Positions 52,053-62,396 of a stretch of DNA of 62,396 bases are shown piece by piece (the stretch's first letter is position 1; the number at the start of each line of letters is the position of its first letter). Below the pieces are notes generated by a model, which was not told the origin of the DNA, searched no databases, and saw only the letters and a list, made by a program, of their open reading frames with translations. Both the position numbers and the translations under genes were made by a program. This stretch comes from a delta proteobacterium ML8_F1 (GTDB lineage Bacteria; Bacillota; Clostridia; Peptostreptococcales; Acidaminobacteraceae): the NCBI GenBank assembly GCA_002029975.1, contig LQBE01000012.1, forward strand, positions 1,085-63,480, in the 5' to 3' direction.

Positions 52053-52907
52053 ATGGCAGGAATGGGATCAAGGGATATCAAACGGAAAATCAAGAGCGTC
52101 AACAGTACCATGCAGATTACCAAGGCAATGAAACTGGTCTCTACGGCGAAGCTCAAAAAGAACCGGGACCGCTTTGATTTGACCAAGCCCTATTTCGACA
52201 CGGTTTTGAAAACCGTTCGGGACATCGTTTCTTCCAATAAAAACCTGAAACATGATTTTCTCGAGGAGAGGGAAAAGCGAAAGACCCTTTACATTGTCAT
52301 CACCTCTGACAGGGGCCTGTGCGGGGGCTATAATGTGAACGCCCTGAAAAAGGCCCTGGCCACCCTGGAGTCAAAGGAAAAATCCAGTTTCATCACCATC
52401 GGCAAAAAAGCCCATGATTACTTGGCAAACCGGGGTTATGAGATTGTTGAGCATTATCTGGGGATTTCAGAACAGCCGGAGTATCTTGATGCCCAAAAAA
52501 TAGCGGGTCTGGCCCTCCGGCAGTTCATGCAGGAAGAGGCCGATGAAATCAAACTGGTGTACACCCGGCTGATCAGCACCGTGGTCCAGGAAGCGGCCTG
52601 TCTGAAACTTCTTCCCATCGAGGCCGACGACCAGGATTCACAGCCCCTGGAATTTGTCAGCTACGAGCCGTCACCGGAGGAGGTCCTCAGCTACTTGATT
52701 CCCAAATTTCTTGAAGCGGTGGTCTACGGGGCTTTGGTGGAATCGGCGGCGGCGGAACAGGCGGCTCGCAGGATTGCCATGGAGAATGCAACAGACAATG
52801 CCCAGGAGATGATTGATGAACTCACCCTGTCCTTCAACCAGGCGAGACAGGGCGCCATCACCCAGGAGATATCTGAAATCGTCAGCGGGGCGGAAGCTCT
52901 GAAATAG
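52053..52907 (+). CDS. atpG: F-ATPase subunit gamma
   Basis: 284 residues, starting four bases after atpA. The N-terminal helix begins DIKRKIKSVNSTMQITKAM and the C-terminal helix ends with NATDNAQEMIDELTLSFNQA, both hallmark segments of the central rotor shaft. Normal length. Confidence 0.95.
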   Translation: MAGMGSRDIKRKIKSVNSTMQITKAMKLVSTAKLKKNRDRFDLTKPYFDTVLKTVRDIVSSNKNLKHDFLEEREKRKTLYIVITSDRGLCGGYNVNALKKALATLESKEKSSFITIGKKAHDYLANRGYEIVEHYLGISEQPEYLDAQKIAGLALRQFMQEEADEIKLVYTRLISTVVQEAACLKLLPIEADDQDSQPLEFVSYEPSPEEVLSYLIPKFLEAVVYGALVESAAAEQAARRIAMENATDNAQEMIDELTLSFNQARQGAITQEISEIVSGAEALK

Positions 52908-52926
52908 AGTACAAGGAAGGATGTGA

Positions 52927-54339
<1,413 letters not shown>

Positions 54340-54352
54340 GAGGTGTCAGTAG

Positions 54353-54775
54353 ATGGCAACAATCTATCGGCTAGAAATTGTGACCCCTGAAGGCGTTTTT
54401 TTCAGCGGGGATGTTGAAATGACCATTGTCAGGACGGCTGAAGGGGATATGGGGATTCTAGCGGACCACGAGAACACGGTGGCCCCCTTGGAAATAGGCA
54501 CTCTCAAAGTGATCCAGGACAAGAAAACAAGGGTGGCGGCCTGTACTAGCGGGTTTTTAAGTGTTGTGCCTGACGAGGTGACCCTGGTGACGGATTCCGC
54601 CGAATGGGCGGATGAAATAGATGTCGACCGGGCCCAGCAGGCTCTGGAAAGAGCCAGGGAGCGGCTGGCGAACAAGGGCAAGGATACAGACGTTCAGAGG
54701 GCGCAGCTGGCCATGAGCCGTGCCATGAACCGGGTGCGGGTGGCTACGAAAAGCATGGACCACTCCAATTTATAG
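54353..54775 (+). CDS. atpC: F-ATPase subunit epsilon
   Basis: 140 residues, ATG after TAGGAGGTGTC. An N-terminal beta-sandwich (YRLEIVTPEGVFFSGDVE, GDMGILADHENTVAPLE) and a C-terminal helical hairpin (DRAQQALERARERLANK) are both present, so it can act as the inhibitory, stalk-linked subunit. Last gene of the operon. Confidence 0.94.
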   Translation: MATIYRLEIVTPEGVFFSGDVEMTIVRTAEGDMGILADHENTVAPLEIGTLKVIQDKKTRVAACTSGFLSVVPDEVTLVTDSAEWADEIDVDRAQQALERARERLANKGKDTDVQRAQLAMSRAMNRVRVATKSMDHSNL

Positions 54776-54784
54776 GATAAGCCA

Positions 54785-54817
54785 AAGGGATACGGCCTGA
54801 ACCAGGCCGTATCCCTT
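54785..54817 (+). terminator. Terminator of the atp operon
   Basis: A perfect 15-bp stem (54785-54799 with 54803-54817, core GGGATACGGCCTG) with a three-base loop. The T tail is weak (CTTGCC), so read-through into murA is possible. Confidence 0.8.
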
Positions 54818-54863
54818 CTTGCCCTATAATATCTTGCAAAAGGTACAATAAAACTTTCAGTTA

Positions 54864-54872
54864 TGATATAAT
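54864..54872 (+). promoter_or_regulatory. Extended -10 promoter of murA
   Basis: TGATATAAT at 54864-54872 is an extended -10 box (TATAAT at 54867-54872), about 30 bases before the murA start. No consensus -35. Confidence 0.55.
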
Positions 54873-54902
54873 AAACTAGTATATTTACAGGAGAAAGTAG
54901 GG

Positions 54903-56168
54903 TTGGAATTGGCTAAAATTATTTTGGAAAAAAGCAGGCCTTTAACGGGTGAGATTGAAGTCAGCGGTGCAAAAAATGCTGTTTTGCCCTTGATGGCAGC
55001 CACTTTGCTGGTGGAAGAACCCTGTGTGATAGAAGATGTTCCGGATCTGAAGGATGTGTACGTGATGAATGAAGTCCTGAGGGAACTCGGCGCAGAGGTT
55101 TTTTTTAATGTGGATGAAAAGACTCTCAGAGTAGAGACCAGGGTCATCAAAAAGACAGAGGCCCCCTATGAGCTGATGTCAAAAATGAGAGCTTCCTTTC
55201 TGGTCATGGGTCCCCTCCTGGCCAGAAAGGGGGAGGCGAGGATTGCGCTGCCGGGAGGCTGCTCCATTGGAGCGCGTCCCATCGACCTGCATCTCAAAGG
55301 GTTTGAAAAGCTGGGGGCTGTCATCAATATCGGCCACGGCTTTGTGGAAGGGAAGGTTGATGGAGGTCTCAGGGGGGGGAATATCTACCTGGACTTCCCG
55401 AGTGTCGGTGCCACAGAGAATATTCTCATGGCGGCGGTCCTGGCCGAGGGAACCACCCTTATCGAGAATGCGGCCCAGGAACCGGAAATCACGGATTTGA
55501 GCAATTTCCTGAACAAGATGGGAGCCAACATCAGCGGCGCGGGGACATCCAACATCAGAATCAAGGGCGTCAAGTCCCTTCACGGGACCAACCACCAGGT
55601 CATACCGGACCGGATTGAAGCCGGCACCTACATGGTGGCAGCGGCGATTACCAGGGGGAATCTTCTGGTGAAGAATGTGCTGTCCAACCACATGCGTCCC
55701 ATGATCGCCAAGCTTGAGGAAGCCGGTGTCAAAATGGAATTCGATGATGACAACGTGCGGGTGGATGCTACTATGGGTTTCAAAGGCGTGGATATCACCA
55801 CCCTGCCCTATCCCGGTTTTCCCACGGACATGCAAGCCCAGTTCATGGCCATGCTGGCTGTGACTCCGGGAATCCACGTGATTATGGAAACTGTCTTTGA
55901 GAACCGTTTCATGCATGTCAATGAACTCAATCGCATGGGGGCCAATATCAAGATAGAAGGGTCGAGTGCCATTATCCAGGGCATCGAACAACTTGAAGGC
56001 ACCACAGTCAAGGCTACGGACCTGAGGGCCGGGGCGGCCCTGATTCTGGCGGGGCTCGTCGCTGAAGGAAAGACAGAGATTCTGGATATCTATCATGTGG
56101 ACCGGGGATTCGTCAATATTGAAAGGAAGCTTCAGGCGGTAGGTGCCAATATCTACCGGGTGGACTAA
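54903..56168 (+). CDS. murA: UDP-N-acetylglucosamine 1-carboxyvinyltransferase
   Basis: 421 residues from a TTG. It makes enolpyruvyl-UDP-GlcNAc, the first committed peptidoglycan step. The active-site cysteine targeted by fosfomycin is C120 in [25 protein letters not shown] near residue 24 holds the substrate lysine-asparagine. Length is normal. In Bacillus subtilis the same gene is followed by spoIID, spoIIQ and spoIIID before mbl; here the MreB-type gene follows after 12 bases. Confidence 0.96.
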   Translation: MELAKIILEKSRPLTGEIEVSGAKNAVLPLMAATLLVEEPCVIEDVPDLKDVYVMNEVLRELGAEVFFNVDEKTLRVETRVIKKTEAPYELMSKMRASFLVMGPLLARKGEARIALPGGCSIGARPIDLHLKGFEKLGAVINIGHGFVEGKVDGGLRGGNIYLDFPSVGATENILMAAVLAEGTTLIENAAQEPEITDLSNFLNKMGANISGAGTSNIRIKGVKSLHGTNHQVIPDRIEAGTYMVAAAITRGNLLVKNVLSNHMRPMIAKLEEAGVKMEFDDDNVRVDATMGFKGVDITTLPYPGFPTDMQAQFMAMLAVTPGIHVIMETVFENRFMHVNELNRMGANIKIEGSSAIIQGIEQLEGTTVKATDLRAGAALILAGLVAEGKTEILDIYHVDRGFVNIERKLQAVGANIYRVD

Positions 56169-56180
56169 TGGAGGTTCGGG

Positions 56181-57203
56181 ATGTTTAATTTTGGAAGTGA
56201 AATAGGGATTGATTTGGGCACATCCAGTGTGCTGGTTTACATCAAGGGCAAGGGCATTGTGCTCCATGAGCCTTCAGTGGTGGCCATCAATCAGAACAAC
56301 GGGGAAATCCTGGCCGTTGGCAGTGAAGCCCGGCGGATGCTGGGCAGGACCCCGGGGAACATCACGGCAATCCGACCCTTGAGGGACGGAGTCATCTCTG
56401 ATTATGAGGTCACTGAGAAAATGCTCAGGTACTTTATCAACAAGACCTGTGGGAAGAGGCGGTTTTTCAAACCGAAAATCATCATATGCGTGCCCAGCGG
56501 CGTGACCCAGGTGGAAAAAAGAGCCGTTATCGAGGCGACCATGGAAGCCGGGGGCGGCAAAGTATACCTCATTGAAGAACCCATTGCGGGATCCATCGGT
56601 GCCGGTCTGGACATCACAAAGCCCGATGGCAATATGATTGTGGACATCGGCGGTGGCACCACGGATATTGCGGTCATTTCCCTGGGGGGCATAGTGGTCA
56701 GCAAATCCATCAAAGTGGCCGGAGACAAATTTGACGAAGCCATCATTCGATACATGCGCAAGAAGCACAATCTCTATATCGGGGAAAGAACCGCCGAGGA
56801 GCTCAAAATCAATATCGGCACGGCGGCACCAAAGTCGAAGTCCATCAAAATGGAATGTCGGGGAAGGGATCTGCTGACGGGACTGCCCAAGACCATCACC
56901 ATTACCTCGGAGGAAATGGTGGAGGCCCTGGAAGAACCGGTCAACGCCATTTGCGATGCCATACATAACACCCTGGAGAAGACCTTGCCGGAGCTTGCTG
57001 CCGACATCAGCTTCAGAGGGATTGTCATGACTGGCGGCGGTTCTCTGCTGAGCGGCCTCAACAAGCTGATTGAAACCAAGATGGGAATTCCCACCTACAT
57101 TGCCGACGACGCCATCTCCTGCGTGGCAAAGGGGACCGGGATGAGTCTGGAGCACCTGGATGTGCTGGAAAAGACCATAATGACTTCCAACCGTCGGAGA
57201 TAG
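56181..57203 (+). CDS. MreB/Mbl-type rod-shape actin
   Basis: 340 residues, ATG after GGAGG. Actin-fold phosphate loops EIGIDLGTSSVLVYIKGKG and IVDIGGGTTDIAVISLGG, plus the adenosine loop GIVMTGGGSLLSGL, are clear. It polymerises under the membrane and guides wall synthesis, so the cell is probably rod-shaped. By position after murA it corresponds best to mbl. It is closed by a terminator. Confidence 0.93.
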   Translation: MFNFGSEIGIDLGTSSVLVYIKGKGIVLHEPSVVAINQNNGEILAVGSEARRMLGRTPGNITAIRPLRDGVISDYEVTEKMLRYFINKTCGKRRFFKPKIIICVPSGVTQVEKRAVIEATMEAGGGKVYLIEEPIAGSIGAGLDITKPDGNMIVDIGGGTTDIAVISLGGIVVSKSIKVAGDKFDEAIIRYMRKKHNLYIGERTAEELKINIGTAAPKSKSIKMECRGRDLLTGLPKTITITSEEMVEALEEPVNAICDAIHNTLEKTLPELAADISFRGIVMTGGGSLLSGLNKLIETKMGIPTYIADDAISCVAKGTGMSLEHLDVLEKTIMTSNRRR

Positions 57204-57227
57204 CCGCTTGAACTCAAAGCGGTTTTT
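57204..57227 (+). terminator. Terminator of murA-mreB
   Basis: CCGCTT (57204-57209) pairs with AAGCGG (57217-57222), seven-base loop, followed by five T and more T-rich sequence. Confidence 0.85.
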
Positions 57228-57248
57228 CTTTTGAAATGCCCCGGGTCC

Positions 57249-57257
57249 TGCTATACT
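57249..57257 (+). promoter_or_regulatory. Extended -10 promoter of fabZ
   Basis: TGCTATACT (57249-57257) is an extended -10 box; a TTGAAA lies 15 bases upstream. The fabZ start follows 33 bases later. Confidence 0.5.
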
Positions 57258-57290
57258 GTTGGTAGCAACTACTAATAGGAGGTAATATTC

Positions 57291-57716
57291 ATGTTAGATG
57301 CCGTAGAAATCCAGAAAATCATTCCCCATCGGTATCCCTTTTTACTCGTGGACCGCATTATAGAGATGGAAGTGGGTAAAAAAGCCGTAGGAATAAAAAA
57401 TGTCACCATCAATGAGCCCTTTTTTCAGGGACATTTCCCGGGAAATCCCATCATGCCCGGCGTGCTCATGGTAGAGGCCCTGGCCCAGGTGGGGGCGGTC
57501 AGTCTTCTTTCCATGGATGAGTACAGGGGAAAGCTGGCGGTTTTTGCCGGAATCGAGAATCTCAGATTCAAACGCCAGGTGATCCCCGGAGACACCTTGA
57601 AACTGGAGGTTACCATCGAATCCATCAGAAGGCACATTGGAAAAGGCAAGGCCCTGGCCACGGTGGAGGGTGAAACAGCGGTCAGGGGAGAAATCATTTT
57701 TGCCATCGTTGACTGA
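57291..57716 (+). CDS. fabZ: 3-hydroxyacyl-ACP dehydratase
   Basis: 141 residues, ATG after AGGAGG. Hot-dog fold enzyme of fatty-acid elongation. The catalytic His48 is in [14 protein letters not shown] and Glu62 in [21 protein letters not shown] near the start is the family signature. It stands apart from other fab genes, as ywpB/fabZ does near mbl in Bacillus subtilis. Confidence 0.96.
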   Translation: MLDAVEIQKIIPHRYPFLLVDRIIEMEVGKKAVGIKNVTINEPFFQGHFPGNPIMPGVLMVEALAQVGAVSLLSMDEYRGKLAVFAGIENLRFKRQVIPGDTLKLEVTIESIRRHIGKGKALATVEGETAVRGEIIFAIVD

Positions 57717-57736
57717 GAAAGAAGGGGAGTAATCCT

Positions 57737-58954
57737 ATGAACGGTCTTGTACTGCAGGGGGGTGGCGCCAAGGGGGCCTACCATTTCGGTGTCTGGAAGG
57801 CGCTGAGGGAGCTTGGAGAAGAAATCCATGCGGTGACGGGGACCAGCATCGGCGCCCTCAACGGTGCCATGATTGTCCAGGGGGCCTATGACGAACTGGA
57901 AGAACTCTGGTGCAACATCCGGCCTGAGATGCTCTTTGACGTTGATTCCAAGGTCTACAAACAACTGACGGAATTGGAACTGAAGCCAGACATGTTCAAT
58001 GCCTACTTTGAGTATGTCAAGGGGTTTTTCATTAAAAAAGGCTTTGATATCACCCCCTTGAAGGAATTGATCGACCAAATGGTGGATGAAAAGAAAATCA
58101 GGGAGTCCGAGGTGGATTTCGGCTTTGTGGCATACAATGCCACGGATCTCGAACCCTATGAGCAGTTTGTCAAGGATATCCCCGAGGGCAGGCTCAAGGA
58201 ATATCTCCTGGCCAGCGCCCACCTGCCCTTTTTCAGGATGGAAAAAATTGAGGGCAAGGTTTTTGTGGACGGGGCCTTCCACGACAACCAGCCGGTGAAG
58301 CTGATGACCACAAAGCCCGGCATCACAAAAATCATCATTGTGGACAACAAGGGCGTCGGACTCAAGCAAAAGGCAGACCTCAAGGACTACGAGGTGGTGA
58401 GAATCACTGCCTCCGGAGACACGGGGGGAACCCTTGACATGTCAAGGGAAAGGGCCAGGGAGAATATCGCCATGGGTTATTACGATACGCTGAGGGTGTA
58501 CAGGCACCTGATGGGTAAACGCTATGTCATCCAGCCCTTTGAGGAGAATGAAGTCATCGAGTACTTCATGAAGCTCCCGAGGGAGGGGATCAAGGCCCTT
58601 TCCAAGGTGCTTCAAAAGGACCCGCCCGCCAACCAGCGGCAGGTCTTTGAGGGAATCCTTCCTGAAATTGCAAGGCTCCTCAAGGTGGAGGAAGAGGGTT
58701 CCTATGCCGACCTCATCGTGGCCCTGGCGGAAACCGCCGCCGAGAAACTCAGGATTGACCCCTATAGAATCTACACCATTGGTGAATTCTTGAAATTGAT
58801 CAAGGCAGGTCTTGAAAAGGACGAAAAAAGGATTTCCAAAGAAAACAGCCGATTTATCATAAAGCTGCTCAAGCAGGGCAATATTGTCGTCGGGGCGGTC
58901 AAGGATGAGTTGGTTCTCGAGATTACAGCAGCCCTATTGACGGAGGTGGATTGA
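57737..58954 (+). CDS. Patatin-like phospholipase
   Basis: 405 residues, ATG after GGGGAG. The oxyanion loop QGGGAKGAYHFG (residues 7-18), nucleophile Ser37 in GTSIGALNG and the dyad Asp178 in VDGAFHDN are all present, so the lipid acyl hydrolase is probably active. No signal peptide, so it acts in the cytoplasm or at the inner membrane face. A C-terminal helical extension of about 150 residues (from residue 250) has no recognised domain. It lies between fabZ and a phosphohexomutase and may act in membrane lipid turnover. Confidence 0.88.
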   Translation: MNGLVLQGGGAKGAYHFGVWKALRELGEEIHAVTGTSIGALNGAMIVQGAYDELEELWCNIRPEMLFDVDSKVYKQLTELELKPDMFNAYFEYVKGFFIKKGFDITPLKELIDQMVDEKKIRESEVDFGFVAYNATDLEPYEQFVKDIPEGRLKEYLLASAHLPFFRMEKIEGKVFVDGAFHDNQPVKLMTTKPGITKIIIVDNKGVGLKQKADLKDYEVVRITASGDTGGTLDMSRERARENIAMGYYDTLRVYRHLMGKRYVIQPFEENEVIEYFMKLPREGIKALSKVLQKDPPANQRQVFEGILPEIARLLKVEEEGSYADLIVALAETAAEKLRIDPYRIYTIGEFLKLIKAGLEKDEKRISKENSRFIIKLLKQGNIVVGAVKDELVLEITAALLTEVD

Positions 58955-60583
58955 ATGGACCATATCAAGAGATACGAAGCATGGCTTGAAGACCCGGGTA
59001 TTGACGAAGCATTCAAGGAGGAGCTCAGAAACCTGGATAGCGAGGAAATAGAGGATGCCTTTTTCAGGGATCTGGCCTTTGGCACCGGTGGTCTCAGGGG
59101 CGTCATGGGGCCGGGGAGCAACCGGGTAAACCGCTATGTCATCGCCCGGGCAACCCAGGGCTTCGCGGATTATCTCAACCATCACTACAGCCTGCCCTCG
59201 GCGGTAATCGCCTATGATACCCGGGCGGGTTCTAAGGACTTTGCCTTTGAGGCTGCCCGGGTGCTTGTGGGCAACGGCATCAGGACCTTTGTTTTTGACC
59301 GGGTGGCCACGACGCCGGAACTCAGCTACGCTGTCAGGGCCCTTGAGGCCCAGGGGGGGATTGTCATCACCGCCAGCCACAATCCCAAGGCCTACAACGG
59401 CTACAAGGTCTACCACCACGAGGGGTATCAGCTCCTGCCCCTGGAAGCCCGGGAGGTGATTGAGCGCATTGAGGCCATTGCCTTCAAAGAGATCAAGCGG
59501 GGGGAAACCGGGGATATCGAATTCCTCGGGGAGTCATTTTTCAATCAATACTATGAGGAGTTGGTCCAGCTGGTGAAGGACTACACCCTCAAAGAGCTCA
59601 CCCTGGTCTATACGCCCCTCAACGGAGCAGGGGCGCGACCGGTGCCGGAGGTCCTCAAGAGAGCCCGCTTCATGAAGGTGTTCCCGGTCATGACCCAGAT
59701 GGTACCAGACCCCGATTTCACTTCGGTTCCCTATCCCAATCCCGAGGATGTGGCGGTTTTTGCCCAGGCCAGGGTGCTGGGGGAAGAGGTGGGGGCCGAT
59801 CTTCTCATTGCCACCGATCCCGATGCCGACCGGGTGGGGGTTCTTGCACGCCACCAGGGGGAGTATGTCGCCATCAACGGCAATGAAATGGGGGCCCTGC
59901 TGGCCGAGTACCTGCTAAAAGGGGGAGTCCTTCACCCGAGAATCATCACGACCATTGTTTCCACCCACATGATTGATGCCATTGCTCAAAGGTACGGGGC
60001 CAGGGTCGACAAGACCCTCACTGGCTTCAAATATATCGGGGAGATGATTTCAGGCTTTGATTTCAGCCGGGAGACCTTTCTTCTTGGATTTGAGGAAAGT
60101 TACGGCTATCTCACCCACACCCATGCCCGGGACAAGGATGCGGCCAATGCGGTCCTGATGATTGCCATGATGGCGGAGGAATACCGCAGGGAGGGCAGGA
60201 CACTGATTGACGCCCTTGAGACGCTGCATGAGACCTACGGGTATTTTTCTGAAAGTCTTCTCAATTTCACCTTTGAAGGTTCCCGGGGTCTTGGAAAAAT
60301 GGATGAAATCATAGAGGCCTTCAGAGGGCTCCAGGGACTTGAGTTCGCCGACCAGTACGCCTTTGGCGCCATCGACTATGAGCGGGATGATACAGGGCTG
60401 CCCCGGGAAAAGGTGATCAAATGCCTCTATCCGGACGGCAGCTGGTTTGCTGTGCGCCCCTCAGGGACAGAACCCAAGCTGAAAATCTACGTGGCGGTCC
60501 GGGGAGACAGCTCCGAATCGGCACACAAAAAATCCCTGGCACTTCAAGGGGCTTTGAAAGGATTTGTTGAGAAAAACCAATGA
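58955..60583 (+). CDS. Phosphoglucomutase / phosphomannomutase family
   Basis: 542 residues, ATG one base after the patatin stop region. The phosphoserine is S141 in TASHNPKAYNGYKVY; the metal loop DPDADRVGV and the sugar loop GFEESYGYL are present, and the C-terminal phosphate loop is RPSGTEPKLKIY. The length and order match the clostridial/Bacillus PgcA-type enzyme that interconverts glucose-1-P and glucose-6-P. It would feed UDP-glucose and wall polymers. The next gene overlaps by four bases. Confidence 0.93.
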   Translation: MDHIKRYEAWLEDPGIDEAFKEELRNLDSEEIEDAFFRDLAFGTGGLRGVMGPGSNRVNRYVIARATQGFADYLNHHYSLPSAVIAYDTRAGSKDFAFEAARVLVGNGIRTFVFDRVATTPELSYAVRALEAQGGIVITASHNPKAYNGYKVYHHEGYQLLPLEAREVIERIEAIAFKEIKRGETGDIEFLGESFFNQYYEELVQLVKDYTLKELTLVYTPLNGAGARPVPEVLKRARFMKVFPVMTQMVPDPDFTSVPYPNPEDVAVFAQARVLGEEVGADLLIATDPDADRVGVLARHQGEYVAINGNEMGALLAEYLLKGGVLHPRIITTIVSTHMIDAIAQRYGARVDKTLTGFKYIGEMISGFDFSRETFLLGFEESYGYLTHTHARDKDAANAVLMIAMMAEEYRREGRTLIDALETLHETYGYFSESLLNFTFEGSRGLGKMDEIIEAFRGLQGLEFADQYAFGAIDYERDDTGLPREKVIKCLYPDGSWFAVRPSGTEPKLKIYVAVRGDSSESAHKKSLALQGALKGFVEKNQ

Positions 60584-61641
60584 GACATCTAGAGAGTTTT
60601 GCCACCAGAACCCGGTTGATGGGGGTGGTGGGAGTAAAAAGTGTTTTTATGGATGAAGGCGCAAACCGCTACCTGATGGTCCTGCATCTGGATTTCGAAT
60701 CCTTCGGGGTAGATGGTTTTCATGTGTTGAAAAATCCCCTGAAGGCTGAGGAGGAAGGACTGGTGAACTCAGTCTGCGGCGGTCTCGGAGGGGAAATGGT
60801 CCCCTTGGATTTTGAAGAGGTCGTGGGACTCTATCAGGAGGCCCGGGTCCTGGGTCTCGACAATGTCAGCCAAGAGGCCCTGGGTTATCTTGAAATTTTC
60901 GAGACAGCCCCGGCGGGGAGTGATACCGACAAGGTCTTTGAGGAACACCAGGGCATCAATGAGACCATTCACTATATGCTGATGCGGTTGGTGGCCCGGG
61001 ATGAAAAGGGTCTGAGGAGAATCTACACAGGGGAAAAACCCATGGAATATCCCGAGGAAGCCGCTTTGATCAAAAATACCGTGGAGAAGACCCCGGAAGG
61101 GGATTTTCTGGCCACCGCCCTGGTTCTGATGGACAATGACTATTACAACCACCGTTATCTCATCAAAGGGGAGGCAGGGGGAGTCAGCCAGCTGCGGCTG
61201 GTGGACCAGATCAAACTCTCCCTCTATGAAGTGGCGCTTCAGGTGAGAAAACCCCAGTTCTTCAAAATTTACGAGGGGGATGAGGTGACGGGGAATTTCA
61301 GTCGCATTCAGGAGATTTCAACAGGCACCACTCTGAATGTCTATGAACACGGTATCTTGCTCACCTTCTTTCACCGCCACAATGACCATTTGAAAAGCCC
61401 GGTCTATGTCATCAGCGAGGATGTCCGGGCGTATCTCTTTTTCACCGATGAGAACCAGTTGGTGGTGGTGGGGGACGAGGAGGCCCAGATGGAGGATGTG
61501 CTTCACAGCCTTCACGAAATCATTGCTGACGGGGGCTATGAACTGATGGAGGGTGTTGAGGTGGACTATCCCATATTTTTTGATTTTCTCCACAGTGACA
61601 CCGGTGATTTTTTTGAATTTCTGGAAGAGGAGTTGGATTGA
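60580..61641 (+). CDS. Protein of unknown function
   Basis: 353 residues, ATG overlapping the mutase stop (ATGA). It is acidic, has no signal peptide or membrane helix, and seems to be a cytoplasmic mixed alpha/beta protein. Segments such as YLMVLHLDFESFGVDGF, NRYLMV and TTLNVYEHGILLTFFHRHND are not recognised as a known family. The last 45 residues are very acidic (DTGDFFEFLEEELD). It is translationally coupled to the mutase and shares its last base with the start of a transporter gene. Confidence 0.7.
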   Translation: MRHLESFATRTRLMGVVGVKSVFMDEGANRYLMVLHLDFESFGVDGFHVLKNPLKAEEEGLVNSVCGGLGGEMVPLDFEEVVGLYQEARVLGLDNVSQEALGYLEIFETAPAGSDTDKVFEEHQGINETIHYMLMRLVARDEKGLRRIYTGEKPMEYPEEAALIKNTVEKTPEGDFLATALVLMDNDYYNHRYLIKGEAGGVSQLRLVDQIKLSLYEVALQVRKPQFFKIYEGDEVTGNFSRIQEISTGTTLNVYEHGILLTFFHRHNDHLKSPVYVISEDVRAYLFFTDENQLVVVGDEEAQMEDVLHSLHEIIADGGYELMEGVEVDYPIFFDFLHSDTGDFFEFLEEELD

Positions 61642-62396
61642 TGGCGGGGATTAATCAGGTATTTGTCCTGTTCATGTTGATAGTCGTCGGTTATTTCATT
61701 CGGAAAAAGCACCTGGTTTCCGATGCCTTTCAAAAGGACATGAGCAATTTTGTGATGAAGGTCACCATGCCCTTCTTTGCTCTGATGAGTGTCTACACCT
61801 CCATGACCCCGGAGCTTTTCAAAGAGTCCGTGGTCCTGGTCATCATAGCCTTCGGACTCTTCGGTCTGGGGATTGTGTTTTCCTATGGGATTACCAAAAT
61901 CCTCAAAATAGAGGGGATGCGTCGCGACGTCCTGCAGTTCACCATGGTTTTTCCCAATGTGGGATTCATGGGAATCCCCGTGATGAAGGCGGTTTACGGC
62001 AATTCCGGAGTGATCTACAGTGTTTTTTTCGTTTTCACCTTCAATCTGCTCCTTTTCAGTTTCGGCGTCTATCTGATGAAGCGCCACTGCGACGGGTGTG
62101 ACAAGGGCACCGACGGTTCATTCTTCAGACGTTTTCTCAGGGGCATTGACCCGGTTCTCTACGCCCTCTTTGCCGGATTGATTCTCATGGCCCTGAAGGT
62201 CAGGATTCCCACCCTTCTGGAGGAGGTCATGGTTTCAATCGGGAACCTGACCAGTCCTTTGAGTATGATGTTCATCGGGTTTATTCTGGCTTCTGTCAGG
62301 GTGCGGGATCTCTTTGGAGATTACCAGATCTACCTGGTCAGCATCGTCAAGCTGGCGGTGCTGCCACTGTTGTTTTTTGTCATATTCAGGAACTTT
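61641..62396 (+). CDS. AEC-family transporter, 3' end cut by window
   Basis: 252 codons are open from the ATG at 61641 to the window end, so the gene is truncated only by the window. The start (INQVFVLFMLIVVGYFIRKK) and the block DMSNFVMKVTMPFFALMSV with FPNVGFMGIPVMKAVYG match the auxin efflux carrier (AEC) family, ten-helix transporters of organic anions such as malate in bacteria. The start overlaps the preceding stop by one base. Confidence 0.88.
   Translation, partial: MAGINQVFVLFMLIVVGYFIRKKHLVSDAFQKDMSNFVMKVTMPFFALMSVYTSMTPELFKESVVLVIIAFGLFGLGIVFSYGITKILKIEGMRRDVLQFTMVFPNVGFMGIPVMKAVYGNSGVIYSVFFVFTFNLLLFSFGVYLMKRHCDGCDKGTDGSFFRRFLRGIDPVLYALFAGLILMALKVRIPTLLEEVMVSIGNLTSPLSMMFIGFILASVRVRDLFGDYQIYLVSIVKLAVLPLLFFVIFRNF

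Overview
The window looks like a chromosomal segment of an anaerobic, low-branching member of the Bacillota (Clostridia type) with moderately high GC. The order pyrG ... glpX, rpmE, tdk, prmC, prfA, tsaC, rpiB, upp, wecA/tagO, mnaA, atp operon, murA, mbl/mreB, fabZ closely follows the order known from Bacillus subtilis. An S-layer-homology protein, a Na+-type F-ATPase together with a V/A-type ATPase, a butyrate/acetoacetate-type CoA-transferase and a beta-keto acid cleavage enzyme fit an amino-acid or acid fermenting anaerobe. No rRNA, tRNA, IS element, prophage or CRISPR array was seen. The genus cannot be fixed from the sequence alone.

Layout. 1-1.7 kb: end of an O-antigen-ligase-like polymer gene. 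1.8-16 kb: an export island with two TolC-like proteins, an SLH/Ig-like surface protein on the minus strand, an RND pump operon (adaptor, pump, TetR regulator) and a MacAB-like ABC export operon (adaptor, permease, lipoprotein, ATPase). Palindromes at or next to three promoter regions suggest local repressors. 16-18.4 kb: a GalE-CysQ fusion and a small membrane exporter. 18.4-20.2 kb: pyrG behind a leader with a strong terminator. 20.3-22.8 kb: a divergent HTH regulator and membrane Ser/Thr kinase. 22.8-31.3 kb: a complete V/A-ATPase operon (H-C-I-K-F-E-A-B-D) followed by a BKACE enzyme. 32-34 kb: a secreted protein with a copper-amine-oxidase-N domain and a transglutaminase-like fold lacking its cysteine. 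34-42.6 kb: the conserved glpX-rpmE-tdk-DUF1385-prmC-prfA-antiporter-tsaC-rpiB-upp block, without rho. 42.7-42.9 kb: a 53-residue DUF1328 membrane protein. 43.2-54.8 kb: one long unit wecA-mnaA-ctfA-ctfB-atpZ-atpI-atpB-(c, c)-atpFHAGDC. 54.9-62.4 kb: murA, mreB/mbl, fabZ, a patatin phospholipase, a phosphohexomutase, an unknown protein and the start of an AEC transporter.

The most unusual element is the first c-subunit gene of the F-ATPase (48050-49123). It encodes four c-type hairpins in one 357-residue chain (eight membrane helices). Hairpins 1 and 3 carry the ion-binding glutamate but a leucine where the Na+-site tyrosine would be; hairpins 2 and 4 carry the tyrosine but a glutamine in place of the glutamate. 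It is followed by a normal 88-residue c subunit with a complete Na+-site signature. The rotor is therefore predicted to be a mixed ring with fewer ion-carrying sites than hairpins. The V/A-type K subunit lacks the equivalent glutamine in its first hairpin helix, so the two rotary ATPases may use different ions.
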